A stretch of 64,000 nucleotides of DNA from Gyrodactylus bullatarudis (Eukaryota > Platyhelminthes > Monogenea > Gyrodactylidea > Gyrodactylidae): assembly GCA_012064415.1 (NCBI GenBank), contig SSNU01000202.1, positions 258,211-322,210 on the forward strand, written 5' to 3'. Of this stretch, positions 16,112 to 28,199 are shown one piece after another (position 1 is the stretch's first letter; the number at the start of each line of letters is the position of its first letter). Below the pieces are notes generated by a model. The model was given only the letters and a program-made list of their open reading frames with translations, made no database searches and was not told the DNA's origin. Made by a program: the position numbers and the translations under genes.

Positions 16112-19100
16112 TGTTGACAGTTAAATCATCATTATCCTAAATGTATCAATTCGTTATTGGCGATTAACAAATAAACAAAAAATAATAAACTTTGTGAAAT
16201 AATCTTCCCAGTGTTTGACAATCATATCTTGACGAATAGTGAATTATAGAGGTAGATGAAAATAGACTTTTAACAAAATTACCACAAGTCTGAAGATTCA
16301 TTCAATATTTAAAGGTGCAATTCATCGAAAAATCTTGATTCCGAAATCTCGACTATTTTTTGTAAATTTCAAAGTGTGTAAATACCATACTTTATTTTTT
16401 TGTCTCTAGACGCCTATCGTGTTTTTTATTTTTCCTGAAGCGGTGAAGTCGGGAATAATGAACTTAATTTTTTCATCAAAATACCGAGTTTGATAAAGAT
16501 TTTTTGAAATCCAGATTATAAGCCCCAAATTCAAATTTTTTTTGAATAGAAATTTATCAATCTAATATTATAGAATATAATATAATAATATTATATAAGA
16601 ATAAGTCTCTAGAGTAGTTTCTAAAAAGGTCTGGATGAGTCGCTGAAGAAAGGCGCATTTATAATAAATACGATTTTTATTTGAAAAAAATAGTAAAATA
16701 GTAATGTGTATCTGGTACAAAGTTTGCGATAATATTTACAATCTGTGGGATTTCTGGAGGAGGGGGAATCCTATGGTAAAGTGCTGCAGAGGAGGCAATC
16801 CTTCTTATCCAAATAGGGTAGAGATTTGATCTGTTAGTAGTTCTATGTACGAATATGGTCCAAAACAAGATCGGAGGAACTGATCCTGGAGAGTTTCAGT
16901 TTTTTTTAAATGTCTCCTGGTAGGTTACATAAAAACGAAGCTCTGTAGTCGAGATGGGGCAGAATACATAACAGCAGTCTTAGGTCTGGCGCATGAACGA
17001 ATTTTCGTAGGAAGTACGATTTGATTCTTAGGGACTTGAGGATGGCTACAGCATGAACTGAGGTGTCAAGTTTATTATTATAGTTCAGTCCAAGGTCCTT
17101 TATCTGAGAAACCAATAAGGGAAGAAGATTTGGCTCCAGTTGAATGTTGGGTGAAAGACAGAATTTTAGATTTGAGATGGTTAAGGGACAGTCCAATTTG
17201 AGTGAGTGATAAGCCTAAGTGATTGAGCTCTTGTTGGATTGTGTCACAGATCTGATTGATAGGACATTTGGATCTTTCTAGATTCGCTGAGAGGATTCAG
17301 CTGAATTTTTAAAATTGATTTGGGAGGTCAGAAGAAGTCTCACATGTTCGAAAAAATACAGAAATACAGATTATTACAATTTTTGAGGTATTTTAAACTA
17401 CCGAAATTTCATTTTATTTCGAGTAGCAAAAATCAAAATTCAACTCTCAAACTCTTGGATAGCATTTAGCAAATTCAACTTTCTTGCCACTTTCAAAGCC
17501 ATAATAATTATTGAAAAATTTACGAAATGGCTCATCTCTATTTTTATAAATGATGCTCAAAATTCTTCCATTATTTAATCGAAAGTTCATCATACTTGCC
17601 AAATCAATAGATTGTCTTTTTGAAAGTTTTAAATACCTTATAAGTCGAGTAATGAAATTTATTGAAACTTGAATATTTGAATTCTCAGCCATGGTCATCC
17701 AAACGTTTCGACGGGGATTGTCTTCACACGCTTTCTTCAGTGGTACGACAGGTTTATCAAAAACAAAATACTATTTATATATTTTCATGAATTCATCCCT
17801 ATCAGTTTTGTCCAATCAGATGAGAGAATAGAATAATACAAGAGGCTGACCTATGATAATAAAGTATTGATAATCAGAAAAGAAAAGGGGATATAATTTT
17901 TGATCAGATTTAATTTAACTTCCTTCTTTTGCCAAAAAGCTGAATCCAACACTGCTCAATGTTCACTTCACCAAAATTTCCATTAAAAGTATCATTATTG
18001 CCAATTTCAAGAGCTTCACGAATTAACCTCTTTCCTTTTAGACATTTTGAGCCCCAAAAGATCAAGTAAGTTCGTTTTGTCAATCTAATTCATTATTTCT
18101 AAATATTTTATGCATATATGTATTATTCAAAATATTTATTTTAATTAGCGAAAAGAGTTTACAATATATACAGTACAGTATATTTTTTCAATAAATTTTA
18201 CTTGATTTTATTTTCTACACCAATCGACGCAGAATTTAATTTTCTATTTAATGATATTCAGATGTTGGGCAATTAGTTAATTTCTCTTAATGATTTTGAT
18301 CAATTAGTAACTCCAGTTTTGGGGAAATTGAATACAATTCGGAGATTCTGAGACCAGATACAGAATCTGCGTCAAATTTCGGATCAAGATCATTTTAGTT
18401 TATTCTGATATCTCCAGATCGAAGAAAAAGTGACACGCCGTGTAATTACAATTTGTCTTAAAGAGCTTAACTGTATTTACCACAGATTAACCCTTTCATA
18501 ATTTCTGATTGTACTTTAGATATAAATAGTAAGTATTTTGAAATAATATCTTCATGAATTCTAATTTGCATATCAATGTGCGACTGTTAAATAGCAAAAC
18601 TTCTTTTAGCTTTTTTTTGAATTTCAGATAATTAATTTATTGTAGTATATTCCAATAATGATTTTTTATTTTAGAAATTCTCTCTCCTGATTGGTTCATT
18701 CAGTGAATCTTGTTTTAACTAATGAGAAGCCAGAATTTTTCTTCTCCATAATCATCGGCATTAAAGTTTATAAACCTTGACCGTTTTTTTTAAAAATTCC
18801 CCCTTGTCTAATCTAGTTTCAGCGTCGAAATGGACCAATCAGAATGAATACCTATATTCAAGTATTAAATATATCTTGTAATAAATTAAATTTAATAAAG
18901 ACTTGATTCGTTTTTATAACTATAAGACTATCAGGTAGTCTTAAGACTATTAAGAGTAACAAGATTAACGGTAACATATATCTATATTTGATGCTGCATA
19001 CACGATATACATGGATATGATCATGATCATACATGAGAAAAAAGATACAAAGCTCTCTGATTGGTCAATTTTAAATGATCTCTAAATTGAATGAGATATC

Positions 19101-19223
19101 GAAGAAATATTTTTTGCTAAACCTTCAGAGACAGTAGGTCTATAATATTTGTAAGTATGAAGTTGATTTGATAAAAACTCTGGTCGCCAACTCATTACGA
19201 AAATAAGGTCTTTTTTTGTCATC
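16112..19223. other. Intergenic region between amidase copy 1 and the CYICG gene
   Basis: AATAAA-type signals follow the amidase stop near 16170. A LINE reverse-transcriptase fragment lies at 16660-17275. A minus-strand open frame of 83 residues (17698-17447) has no recognised domain and no supporting features. The remaining ~1.5 kb is AT-rich with scattered CCAATCAGA/TCTGATTGG boxes; nothing else is recognised. Confidence 0.6.
16660..17275 (-). pseudogene. Decayed non-LTR (LINE) reverse-transcriptase fragment
   Basis: In different frames of the minus strand I read, in order: LGLSLNHLKSKIL (about 17230-17170), VSQIKDLGLNYNNKLDTSVHA (about 17110-17055), LRKFVHAPDLRLLL and ILPHLDYRASF (about 16990-16930), then LQDQFLRSCFG and an IRRIASSAALYHRI stretch. 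That is the order of the C-terminal part of LINE reverse transcriptases (the gLxlNxxKSk, kDLGv and LqrrF blocks). Several frameshifts and stops break it. There is no 5' part or endonuclease, so it is a dead fragment; the clade is not determined. Confidence 0.7.
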
Positions 19224-19735
19224 ATGAACCGAAATATTCAATGTCTGTACGATAAAGGGAAGTTTTGTTACATTTGTGGGTATTACTTTGGAAACAAAAA
19301 AATTTATTTGATAACAGAAGACGTTTCATTGAAAATTCAAAACTACTTCGTGCATGCAATAAATCCCAGGAGAGATTTCTCTCCATCTTCAATTTGCAAA
19401 TCTTGCAACTCCAAAGTGATTTATCCAGAGCTAACTACAAGAAAAAATTCAATCAAAGCTTGGCCTTTTAAACGTGAAGTGGATTGTTACTTCTGCAAAA
19501 CGGTTGTTTTACCTCGCAAAAGGCCTTCCCAGCACATATGTCTACAGGTGTAAATTTTGTAAATTTGAAAACACATCTAATTTTAATTTTTTTTTGACAG
19601 AGCTACCCTAACCTGAGGACGTGCAGAGATTTACCAAGAATACAAAATCCTGTCCCTAATTTAGAAGAAGTTAGTGATCCAGAAGACGACCCTGATGATA
19701 TTAATAGTAGTGAAGACTTTGAAACTTTCCAATAA
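19224..19735 (+). CDS. CYICG zinc-binding protein, two exons
   Basis: Exon 1 (19224-19547) ends CLQ and joins across a 53-bp intron (19548-19600) to exon 2 (19601-19735), giving 151 residues. Paired cysteines recur: FCYICG (residues ~15-20), SICKSCNSK (~56-64) and VDCYFCK (~88-94), followed by a His and then SYPNLRTCRDLPR and an acidic tail. This is the layout of a widespread, uncharacterised invertebrate family (CYICG ... AW..F..P....DCYFC ... YPN..SA.RPVP), often seen in many copies in arthropods. The intron splits it exactly before the YPN block. The function is unknown; the metal ligands suggest one or two zinc sites, and a link to mobile elements is possible. The spliced frame is intact. 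Confidence 0.7.
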
Positions 19736-19950
19736 GCAATCGATTATCTTGGAACAGAAGCTTAAGTGTAAGAAAGTTAATGAAGGAGGTGTATTTTATT
19801 CCCTTAATGTAGGAATGGGGATTATGAGTTTGGAGATGTTCCTAACTATAAATAAAGAAGTTCTCTTAATTTTAATTTCGAAACTAAATTATTTAGGCTA
19901 AATAATTAATTCTAATGATTTACTTATATTAGAATAAAAAAATTTTCTCC

Positions 19951-20685
19951 AGGTTAGGGGGAAATTTTTTTCTCCAAACAACTCACGAGAGTACTTAATT
20001 TTCTGATAGAATTTAGTACTCAGATCATATTTTTAAAGCGTGATATCATTCTCCATTATGTCATTTGTAAAATAGAGTCCAGAGTTAGAAAATACGATTG
20101 TACAGAGAAGAGCTTTCTGTTCAGGGATCCGGTGGGGGAAAATAATTACGATAGAAATATTACCTTTTCCCTTGTCAGGTTTTGTTAAAAATATCCTTTC
20201 ATTAGATTTTAGTTCTTCAAGTGCTTCAAAATGTTTCTGAGTAAGTAAACTAGATTTTAATGGATTACGATCAAAACTTCGATAAATATTCAAAAGATCA
20301 AGTTTGAACTTCTCTTTATTAGAGCCATCATTGCGATTATTAGTGAGACCCAGTTCATACATTAAACGTTCAAAGGCTGCTTTGTCTTCAATTTCATTCT
20401 TACGTTTAGGCATACAAAAATTAAGACCAAGAGATAGGATTTTTTTTGCTCCTTCATTATGTCATTGCCCATTTCTCCCACAATATCCCAGGGAAATGAT
20501 AAAATTACGAAATTCATCATGAAGGCCCTCTTGATGATATTGGCCAAGATATTCCGGATTTTTGTAATTGCGTAGGATAAATTCATTGGAAATTGAGCGG
20601 CGATTTGAAAAATTCTGGAAAAAACTGAATGACATAATGGTGAAGCATTTTTCGACACATGCTTCAAAAATAATGTTTAGAATTA
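19951..20685. mobile_element. Foldback MITE (family A) interrupted by a PLE fragment
   Basis: The left end (AGGTTAGGGGGAAATTTTTT, then TTCTGATAGAATTTAGTACTC and CTCCATTATGTCATT) matches the full copy at 48509-48933. The sequence resumes at 20455 with CATTATGTCATTGCCCATTT and continues through ATGACATAATGGTGAAGCA and CGACACATGCTTCAA. The final outer ~100 bp of the right arm is missing. The 389-bp interruption is listed separately. Confidence 0.7.
20066..20454 (-). pseudogene. Penelope-like element fragment inserted in the MITE
   Basis: The minus strand encodes the region just before and at the start of a PLE reverse transcriptase: KEQK..LSLGLNFC across a frame break, then MYELGLTNNRN and IFLTKPDKGKG. 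The same protein stretch occurs at 28225-28860. The fragment is flanked by a direct repeat CATTATGTCATT at 20054-20065 and 20455-20466, present once in uninterrupted copies of the MITE, so this is a target-site duplication. It is truncated at both ends and cannot be functional. Confidence 0.75.
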
Positions 20686-20839
20686 ACCCTTAAAGTCCCA
20701 GAGAATTTTTTTTCATGACTTGCATTAAATCTTTTGTCTATCATTAGGTTTGTGAATACGCTGATTACGAATCTACAGTTGTTTTAACGCAATTATTTTT
20801 TGATCCAAAAACAGGTTATTAAAAAAAAAATTATTCCTA

Positions 20840-21060
20840 TAATCTTCAACTCCCTTGGCCTATGTGAGCTTTTTCACTTTTCTCTCCACTGTTGCTATTT
20901 ATTGGAGAGTTTTGGTGTTTTTTCAGCTTGCATTTTATTATTATTTTCTTTGACTTTACTATTTCTTTCATGATTTGTAAAATATTATCTTGAATGAATT
21001 CTTAACTTATATCATTTTTGAAGAATTAGCACTGATGATGCTTCAAGAAATGTACATTTG
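20840..21060 (-). repeat. Dispersed repeat, AAGCTCACA...GGCCAAGG family
   Basis: Read on the minus strand it contains ATGCAAGCTGAAAAAACACC, CCAATAAAT, GAAAAAGCTCACATAGGCC and AGTTGAAGATTATAGGAA. Parts of the same string recur at about 24225-24300, 31575-31615, 50635-50745 and 55455-55510. Family and ends are not known. Confidence 0.55.
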
Positions 21061-21509
21061 GTTTTAATATATCCTTTTTCAATTTTCTAAATTATGAATA
21101 TAAGTGGATTTTCGGACGTGTTTGAAAAACTACGTGAATTACTTATTCGTAAAAAACAGGTTATCTTTGTAGCTTTAGCAGATAGAGTTCAGGCGATTGC
21201 ATTTTTGAATTCTAGAGGTATGATTCCTCGATAAAAGTTATCTTACTTTTTATCTATGACCCTGAGAAAAAGGTTTTCAAAAAAACGTTTAAAAAAAATT
21301 AATTTTTCAAAAAAAATCAATTCTCTTTAAATAAGTATAGCGCGGGTTTGACGACTGATAGACCCAAGATCTTTGCGTATTCCAGGAGATTAATAAATTT
21401 CCTATCGAATGATTGGTTAACGAGGTATTTTCTGAGGCTTCAATTAATAATAATGAGTTGCTATAAAATGACGTGTGATAGAGCTATCACTGTGGGACTC
21501 TAAGGAATA

Positions 21510-21590
21510 ATTATTAGAATTATAATTCTATCAGAAAAGTTGGTACATATATGAGGTTTTAAATTTTACCCTACCCTAGTGGGCACTGAA
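21510..21590. repeat. Right-end fragment of foldback MITE family A
   Basis: TTCTATCAGAAAAGTTGGTA, then ATGAGGTTTTAAATTTTACCC and CCTA match the right arm of the copies at 48509-48933 and 61985-62316. Confidence 0.55.
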
Positions 21591-22311
21591 AAAATTTAAC
21601 AAGAATATTACTGCCCATGTAAATCTGTGTGAGGCATGCCAATTAAAAGCCAAAGTAGCCTATAAACAACCGACATCCTGTATTTGAAAGAGATCACATG
21701 GATTCTTCCTCTTGGCCCGAAGTAGAGATCAGAGGGACCTTCGTAGATAGTTGTAAAAAAGGTAGAACTTGAATCTGCTAAACCTTAACATGCTTAGTAA
21801 GTAATTAAATCAAAAAGGCTTGAAACTTTAAAAAATGAGACCTAAAAATGAGAGGAGGCGCTTGCAGATGTCATAGCTGCTACAAGACTCATATAGGTTT
21901 AACAACTAACATGGTATGGCGGCTTGATTAGATTCTTCAAAATTCAAATTCGCCAACTATCCCTAATATTTACAATGCTCAGAGTAGTGTCGTTATAGAT
22001 GCAAAATAAAATACTGTATTAATATTTAATAAAATAGCATTGTTACTTGAAAGTAAATAGAAATTTAAAATGTTAAATAAATATTTTAGAATATAATTTT
22101 GGAGAGATTTTGACACAATTAGAGCTTGTCTCGGATTATGATTGGATGAGAAAATAAAATCAATCTTTCATTGGTTAGAAAAAAGTCAAAATTATGTCAG
22201 ACAAATCACGTTTAATCAAGTTTCATAAATTTAATCCAAAACAAACAAATTTTCATAGCATCATTGGTGAACTAAAATCTGCAAAGCGGCAATTCAAATA
22301 CAAAACAACTC

Positions 22312-23943
22312 ATGACCGACCCCCAAGAAATTCTCAACAGAAAACATGTCCAGCTATCCAAGAATCGAGATCTAGTTAAAAAAGAATTGGAAAATTATCA
22401 GAAAGATGACAATCTTGATTACGAATATATCAGTGACATCAGAAAATACGTAATAGAGAACAGAGACAAGAATGCATTTGTAAAATACTTCAAGAAAAAC
22501 TGTCTGAAGGAACTTGAAAAGAATTTTCTCGCTGACTTCCTGGATGTTAATTCGTCTGCTGAAGGAAATACAAATAACCCTTTGTACGGTGTTCCAGTTA
22601 GTATCAAAGAAGCCATGGCTGTAAAAGGATTCGACAGCACTTGTGGTCTCGTTAAAAACTGCCTCAAGCCATGTAGTGAGGACTCAGTTATTGTAGCAGT
22701 GCTAAAACACATTGGCGCTATTCCTTTCATTACCACAAGTATGGCTCAGGGGGGATTGTCAATCGATTCTAGTAATCCGGTGCATGGAGTCCAGGAGAAT
22801 CCCCGATTTAAAGGATTCCTTGCTGGTGGATCATCAGGTGGTGAAGGCATAGCTATTAGCCTTGGATTGTCACCCATAGGCGTCGGAACAGATATCGGTG
22901 GGAGTATTCGCTTTCCGGCTGCTTTCAATGGAATTTCAGCCCTCAAACCAACTTATCCTAGACTATCTACAAAGGGTCATGTGAGAATATCGGAGTATTT
23001 ACCCCTGATATTCCGCATTGTTATAGGACCATTGGGGAGAAAAGTTGAAGATTTGGCTGATTTCATGAGGGCAGTTCTATGTGATTATCACTTTCAACTC
23101 GACCCTGAAGTGATTCCAATGAAATTCAACGAAAACCTGTATTTATCTAACAAACTAAAGATAGGATATTACGATAGCTTCAACGAGCCCTTTCTTCCAG
23201 ATACCGTACCCGGTGTGAAGAGAGGCGTGAAATGTGCTGTTGAAAGTCTCAAAGCATTGGACCATGATGTGCAACCATTCAAAGTTCCAAATGTTTCCCA
23301 TGGAATCCGACTTGCGCTCTCCTGTTTGTTCGCTGATGGCGGAAGGACTCTGAGTATCGCCTACAAGGATGAAATCTTGGACAAGTCGAATGAAGAGATG
23401 GGCAAGATAATCAAAGTACCTAGGGGCTTGCGTAAATTGTTTGGGTCATTTTTATTGAAGCAGAATGGTAAATTTATCGGCAGTTTAAATAAGGAAATCA
23501 ATGGGTTTGACTCATATATTGAAAGTGCTCGTGTTTGCTACGAAGCAGAGAAGTACAAGACGGAATTTCTCAAAGCTATGGATCAATTTGATGTGATAAT
23601 TTGTCCGTTATTCCCAGTTCCAATACCTAAAAAGGAGACAAAGTCACTGCTGAACAACATTGGAACTGTTTATGCTTTTTTGTACAACGTTCTAAATTTA
23701 CCTGCAGGTGTTGTTCCGGTTGACAAGACTACTCTTGAAGACGTAAAATTAGCCAAAGAGGCGATACCTTCTTTTGAACGAGTCAATGATGTACTGAACG
23801 CAACATTCCACAAAACTCAAGACACCGAGGGTCAACCTCTCTACGTTCAAGTTGTCGGCAAACCATTCCGAGAAGAAGTCGTCCTTTGTGCTATGAAAGA
23901 GTTGGAGAAGAAATCGAATTATAAACTCGAAATGCCTAAATAG
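22312..23943 (+). CDS. FAAH-like amidase, copy 2
   Basis: An intronless frame of 543 residues, clearly paralogous to the gene at 14375 over its whole length (long identical runs around the active site). The triad is Lys99 in GVPVSIKEA, Ser174 in AGGSSGGEG and Ser198 in GTDIGGSIRFP, with the same 75 and 24 residue spacings as FAAH. Expected activity is hydrolysis of fatty acid amides. It has no membrane anchor at the N-terminus. It ends at KLEMPK, where copy 1 continues. The 40 bp before the ATG (AAAGCGGCAATTCAAATACA) and the 3' flank (TGTTGACAGATAAATCATTA, then AATAAACAAA) resemble those of copy 1, so promoter and 3' UTR were duplicated too. An upstream open frame at 22194-22379 overlaps the start in another frame and is probably 5' UTR. 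Confidence 0.9.
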   Translation: MTDPQEILNRKHVQLSKNRDLVKKELENYQKDDNLDYEYISDIRKYVIENRDKNAFVKYFKKNCLKELEKNFLADFLDVNSSAEGNTNNPLYGVPVSIKEAMAVKGFDSTCGLVKNCLKPCSEDSVIVAVLKHIGAIPFITTSMAQGGLSIDSSNPVHGVQENPRFKGFLAGGSSGGEGIAISLGLSPIGVGTDIGGSIRFPAAFNGISALKPTYPRLSTKGHVRISEYLPLIFRIVIGPLGRKVEDLADFMRAVLCDYHFQLDPEVIPMKFNENLYLSNKLKIGYYDSFNEPFLPDTVPGVKRGVKCAVESLKALDHDVQPFKVPNVSHGIRLALSCLFADGGRTLSIAYKDEILDKSNEEMGKIIKVPRGLRKLFGSFLLKQNGKFIGSLNKEINGFDSYIESARVCYEAEKYKTEFLKAMDQFDVIICPLFPVPIPKKETKSLLNNIGTVYAFLYNVLNLPAGVVPVDKTTLEDVKLAKEAIPSFERVNDVLNATFHKTQDTEGQPLYVQVVGKPFREEVVLCAMKELEKKSNYKLEMPK

Positions 23944-25717
23944 TATGGAATAGGTCCGAAAGCGTCTATATGTGAAGAATGCACTTGATTGAATTAATTT
24001 TATGTTGACAGATAAATCATTATTATCCTATAAATGTGAATTTATTACACTAAATAAACAAATGATTTGAGTACTTTGTAAAATTAATTTTATTGATTCT
24101 AAATGATCATTAATCTCATGGATCTTTGAGAATGATGATAAGTTTTATTGATGAAATGTAGTCCTTAATTACTAATGGGAACAACATATTCATGACTCCA
24201 TCCTTAGATACGTGTATTCAATAAATAGCAGTAATGGAGATAAAAGTGAAAAAGCTCACACCGGCCAAGGTAGTTGAAGATTATAAGGAATACATCTTGA
24301 ACACATAGATTGGGTTTGTATAGATTAATAAAGAATTTCTCCTCTACCCATACATCTATGCTGTCATCCTCAAGGTTTTTGTATAAACTGGAAAAATATG
24401 AAAATGAAGCTTAAGATGTCAAAAGTAACCGCCTTTTTTCTTCAGGTAGATGATCATTCGATCTTGTAGACAATTTAGTTCTTCCTATGTACGAAGCGCC
24501 ATTGTTATTGGTAACCACTTCAGCATTGTAATTTGAGGAAGAAGGTTGAAACTGAAGTCCTCCATAGCTTAACTAGGATTAAATAAGCTTAGCTATCAAT
24601 TTAAACAGAATTATAGATAAGATGAACTTCTCCACATATGTAATGAAGAATGACTGTACAAGATCTGGTTCTGGAAAGTTGAACTCATTTAATCGATTCA
24701 TCATCTTGATAAAATACTCCAATAGTCATGCCTGATTTGATCTAATAATTTTCTATCGGAAAATTTTTGATGATTATTAGAAATAGTCGATATTATTTTC
24801 GGAAATTTGGAATAGGCAAATTCTTATTGATACCGAGAATTATAAGGTTAAAATTCAGTTTGACTATAACGTTGTTCGCTTGCTACCTGACTATGTTATC
24901 TTATGGCTTCAATATGAAGTATCAGGGAGTATTTCTGTTGATTCTTATGGGATTCGCTTTTGGTTTTATTCTCAAATCGTATATCTATACGTGTCCAATC
25001 TAAGTTTCAAAGAGTTTCTCCTGGGCTTTCTTCCTTCAAGAACAATCTCACTTTTTGTAATTGACATAATTTTACCAAATACATTTTCTCGAATATTCTC
25101 ATCAACTCGTTGTCTTTTCCTCTCTAATGATGATCAGGGGTTTTAAAATGTGCTGAAGATGGATTTGGCACTCATTTTACCCCTGAAAACAGTGAATTTT
25201 TACATTTTCACAAAAACTCACTTTTTTCTATCTCAATGAATAGAAATCACTTGCTGCATTCTGATTGGTCGAGATAAATAATTCTTAATTAGGGGATTAA
25301 AAATTCGTGTTTCAATAAAAATAAGATGTTCCAATAAAAATATTTTTACTGTAAGCCGTGAAGCATTTATCTTTTCTCCAATGCTCACATCTACACTGGA
25401 AATATTTTCAAAGTCTCAAGCAACGATGAAGAGAGAAAACCCTATTGATTCATTAATGTTGATACATTTTTTTGCTTGTACAGTGTTAGAAGGTACGATT
25501 AGAAATCATTCAAAGAAAGATCATCTTGAGAAAGAAACATTTCAAAAAATCAATAAAAATCATTTTTTATTCAAATCGGCTTCTGTGTCTCTTTCCCAGT
25601 TCGTTATCACACTTCTGGATTTTTATTAGCTTGTTTAGAAATGTTGGTTAAAACTTAGTAAATATGTATAAATAGATTCAGTATTTTTTGAATTTTAAAC
25701 CCTCTATAATAGAAAGG

Positions 25718-25941
25718 TTAACCCTTTCAGTGCCGAGACTATTTCACAATTTTTATAAAAACCAAAATTTAGCTATGAAGATACCAAGTTATTTGGCCAA
25801 AAATGTTACTAATACAAGTTTACATTGTGGGCTTCAATTCGAACTTCAATTGATCCAGAAACCTATCAAATTGGTAGAGTTATGAAGGCTCAAAAAAATT
25901 GGAAAATGGACATATATGTCCATCGGCACCTAAAGGGTTAA
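25718..25941. mobile_element. piggyBac-like MITE, intact copy
   Basis: TTAA flanks both ends. The termini are CCCTTTCAGTGCCGAG and, inverted, CCCTTTAGGTGCCGATG. Total length is 224 bp including both TTAA sites, with no coding capacity. The TTAA target and CCY-type terminal repeat are the hallmarks of the piggyBac superfamily. Other copies lie at 41569-41774 and about 5941-6150. Confidence 0.75.
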
Positions 25942-28199
25942 TAATTTTTTTCATTGGAAGCATTTGATTCAGGACCAAAGTCTCAGCTTAAGATATTTAA
26001 CCAGAAATACAACGTAGAATACACCATTTGAAAATATCTCCTAAAAGCTTTATTAAATTCAATCTGAAGAAGAAAAACTTTAAAATTTTCATACGTGTCT
26101 AATTAATTGTATTATAATACATCAGATAAGAAAAAAAAAGATTATTTGGAATTTCTAGATTATAACTAATGTGTTTTTTCAGTAAATTTTAGAAATACAT
26201 CATTCTTTTATTAATTGTAATTTATATAGTACACTCTTTTACTAAATTTTCACGCTGATTCCGAATCTGAGCTCATAATTTTTCTATAGGGTTCGGGTAT
26301 AATTTGGAGATATGTAAGAAAACGAAATTTCTAAAAACATGTATCACATAAGTTGAATTTGTAGACTAATCTCAGAATCATCACAATCATCTCGATGCAT
26401 CATAAACTTGATTTAAATTCGCTTTCATACTCGAAAAAAATTCAAATTAAAGTTTAAAATGGCGAAGTTTCCTTGCAAGATTAGTAACAATTTTTGGATC
26501 AATTAAAATTTATTTTGAGAGGTTTCCGGAGCAAATCTGATGCTAAATCTAACGCTCCTTCCACAGATGCATCGTATGAGATTCTGTTATTCCTGCTCTA
26601 GAAGTTATTAAGCTTTATTCAAAGGTGTTTTTACCTTGAATTTTAATTTAACTAACTCTGATTGGCTCACTGGCCAAGATGAATTAACATCCTAATATTT
26701 CTGTTTTTCAGTTGGAATAAGATCTTCTTTCCATTAGAAATATCGAAATGAATAAAAATGGCTATCAAATTTTTGAAATCTAATCTGATAATGTATACTT
26801 GAGCGTGAAGTTTTTCGTTCTAAAATACTTTCAACTTTTCCGAAAATTTTTCTTATATTTATTTTTTTAGTTGTGGGAAAAGGATACTGATTAGTGTAAA
26901 ATTCTTGTTCAAAAAAGAATTGATAAGCCTATGAGAATAGGTCAAGCTAGGTCTGTAGGCATCGAATATCAAATAAATCTTTTATTGATGAGAATCCATT
27001 GAAATTTAAAAAATAGAAATTAACTCCTTATTTTACTGAATTCAAGTGAATACTAAACAGTACACATGAAAAAAAATGATAGGCCAACTTACTACTATAT
27101 GATCAAAGTAATATAATAAAAAGCCGAGTTTTTCACCTTTTTTGGCTATTTTTCCCTAGTTTTCAAATTAGATTCATACACTTCAGTTATTTTTTTTTAA
27201 TGTCAATGTAAGAAAAATCTCCTGTGCCTAACAGCTTTGAAACCAGGTTCAAATTTTCGCTAAAACAAATTTAAATTTGAGAAATACTATCGAGCATTGC
27301 TTCCTAACCAGAAGAGGTAGCTCAGAGGTTTGCGAAAACGAGTTGTAGAGAATCTTTTGCAGATTATATCTGTCCTTTTAGAATTGTAAAGCGAACTACA
27401 ATACAACTTAAGCAAAATTAAGACCTGAATTTCGATAAAACAGTATTTATCGAAATCTGAGTAAAATTTTCAAATTTTCAGAATCATTTTATTTCAAATG
27501 TTATAGAGTAGACTGGAAGAAAATTTTATTTTGCAAAACTGTATTAATGTTATTCTATAAACGTCAAATTTAGCAATCACATATCAAGCATTGAGACAGA
27601 TATGTGATGAGTCTACACTGCTGATTGTAATTTTGCAACCAGGTTCTTTTGTACGTACACAGTTATTCTTGACATCAATAATGATTACTAATCATTGGTT
27701 AGGTTAGTTTCCCAAGCGATTAGAAAAAGAAAATTCTCCTCTCCACACTGTTATCAATCATGTTTGCAAGGTCAAAAAAATAATAAATAAAGAAAACCAA
27801 GAACTTTATCGACCCAAGAGATTTTATTAACTTTGTTGAAAAATGATTCAGAAATTTAATTATACGACAATGCAGGATAGAACATTCATCGGATGTTACA
27901 TTCCTTGTTCTTTTGGATCTGATACATCAGAAACATCGAGATTCTGTCTTTAAAAGTTCGCCAATCACTTCTAGTTCACTTAAGAAATTCGGGTAAAAAA
28001 GCACAGATGTTTTTAAAATGTACCTGTCGACTTTTTTACTCAATATCGATGGAATTTAGTTCATTAGAAATTAGAACCATTCATAAAAGTATGAAAATAC
28101 GTGCAAAATCCCTGAATTTCATGCAGAAAAATACTAAAATCTGTAACATTCTAAAGTTGAAATCAGTTTTATTTCGATATGAAAGAAAGATTTTTTTTT

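Larger units (their letters stand above)
19736..22311. other. Repeat-rich spacer between the CYICG gene and amidase copy 2
   Basis: Holds a foldback MITE copy with a PLE fragment inserted in it (19951-20685), a copy of a dispersed AAGCTCACA...GGCCAAGG repeat in reverse orientation (about 20840-21060) and a MITE right end (about 21510-21590). No host gene is recognised. The last ~100 bp before 22312 is the duplicated amidase 5' flank. Confidence 0.6.

Noticed and set aside
17447..17698. Minus-strand frame of 83 codons starting MTMAENSN
   Set aside because: No recognised family; it follows a GAAGA...GTCGAAACG stretch (17704-17742) that resembles a hammerhead core by eye, but no stems could be paired, so neither gene nor ribozyme is claimed.
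24767..25146. Hydrophobic open frame of 78 codons and an overlapping one
   Set aside because: The apparent membrane helix follows from T-rich composition; no conserved motif and no splice partners were found.
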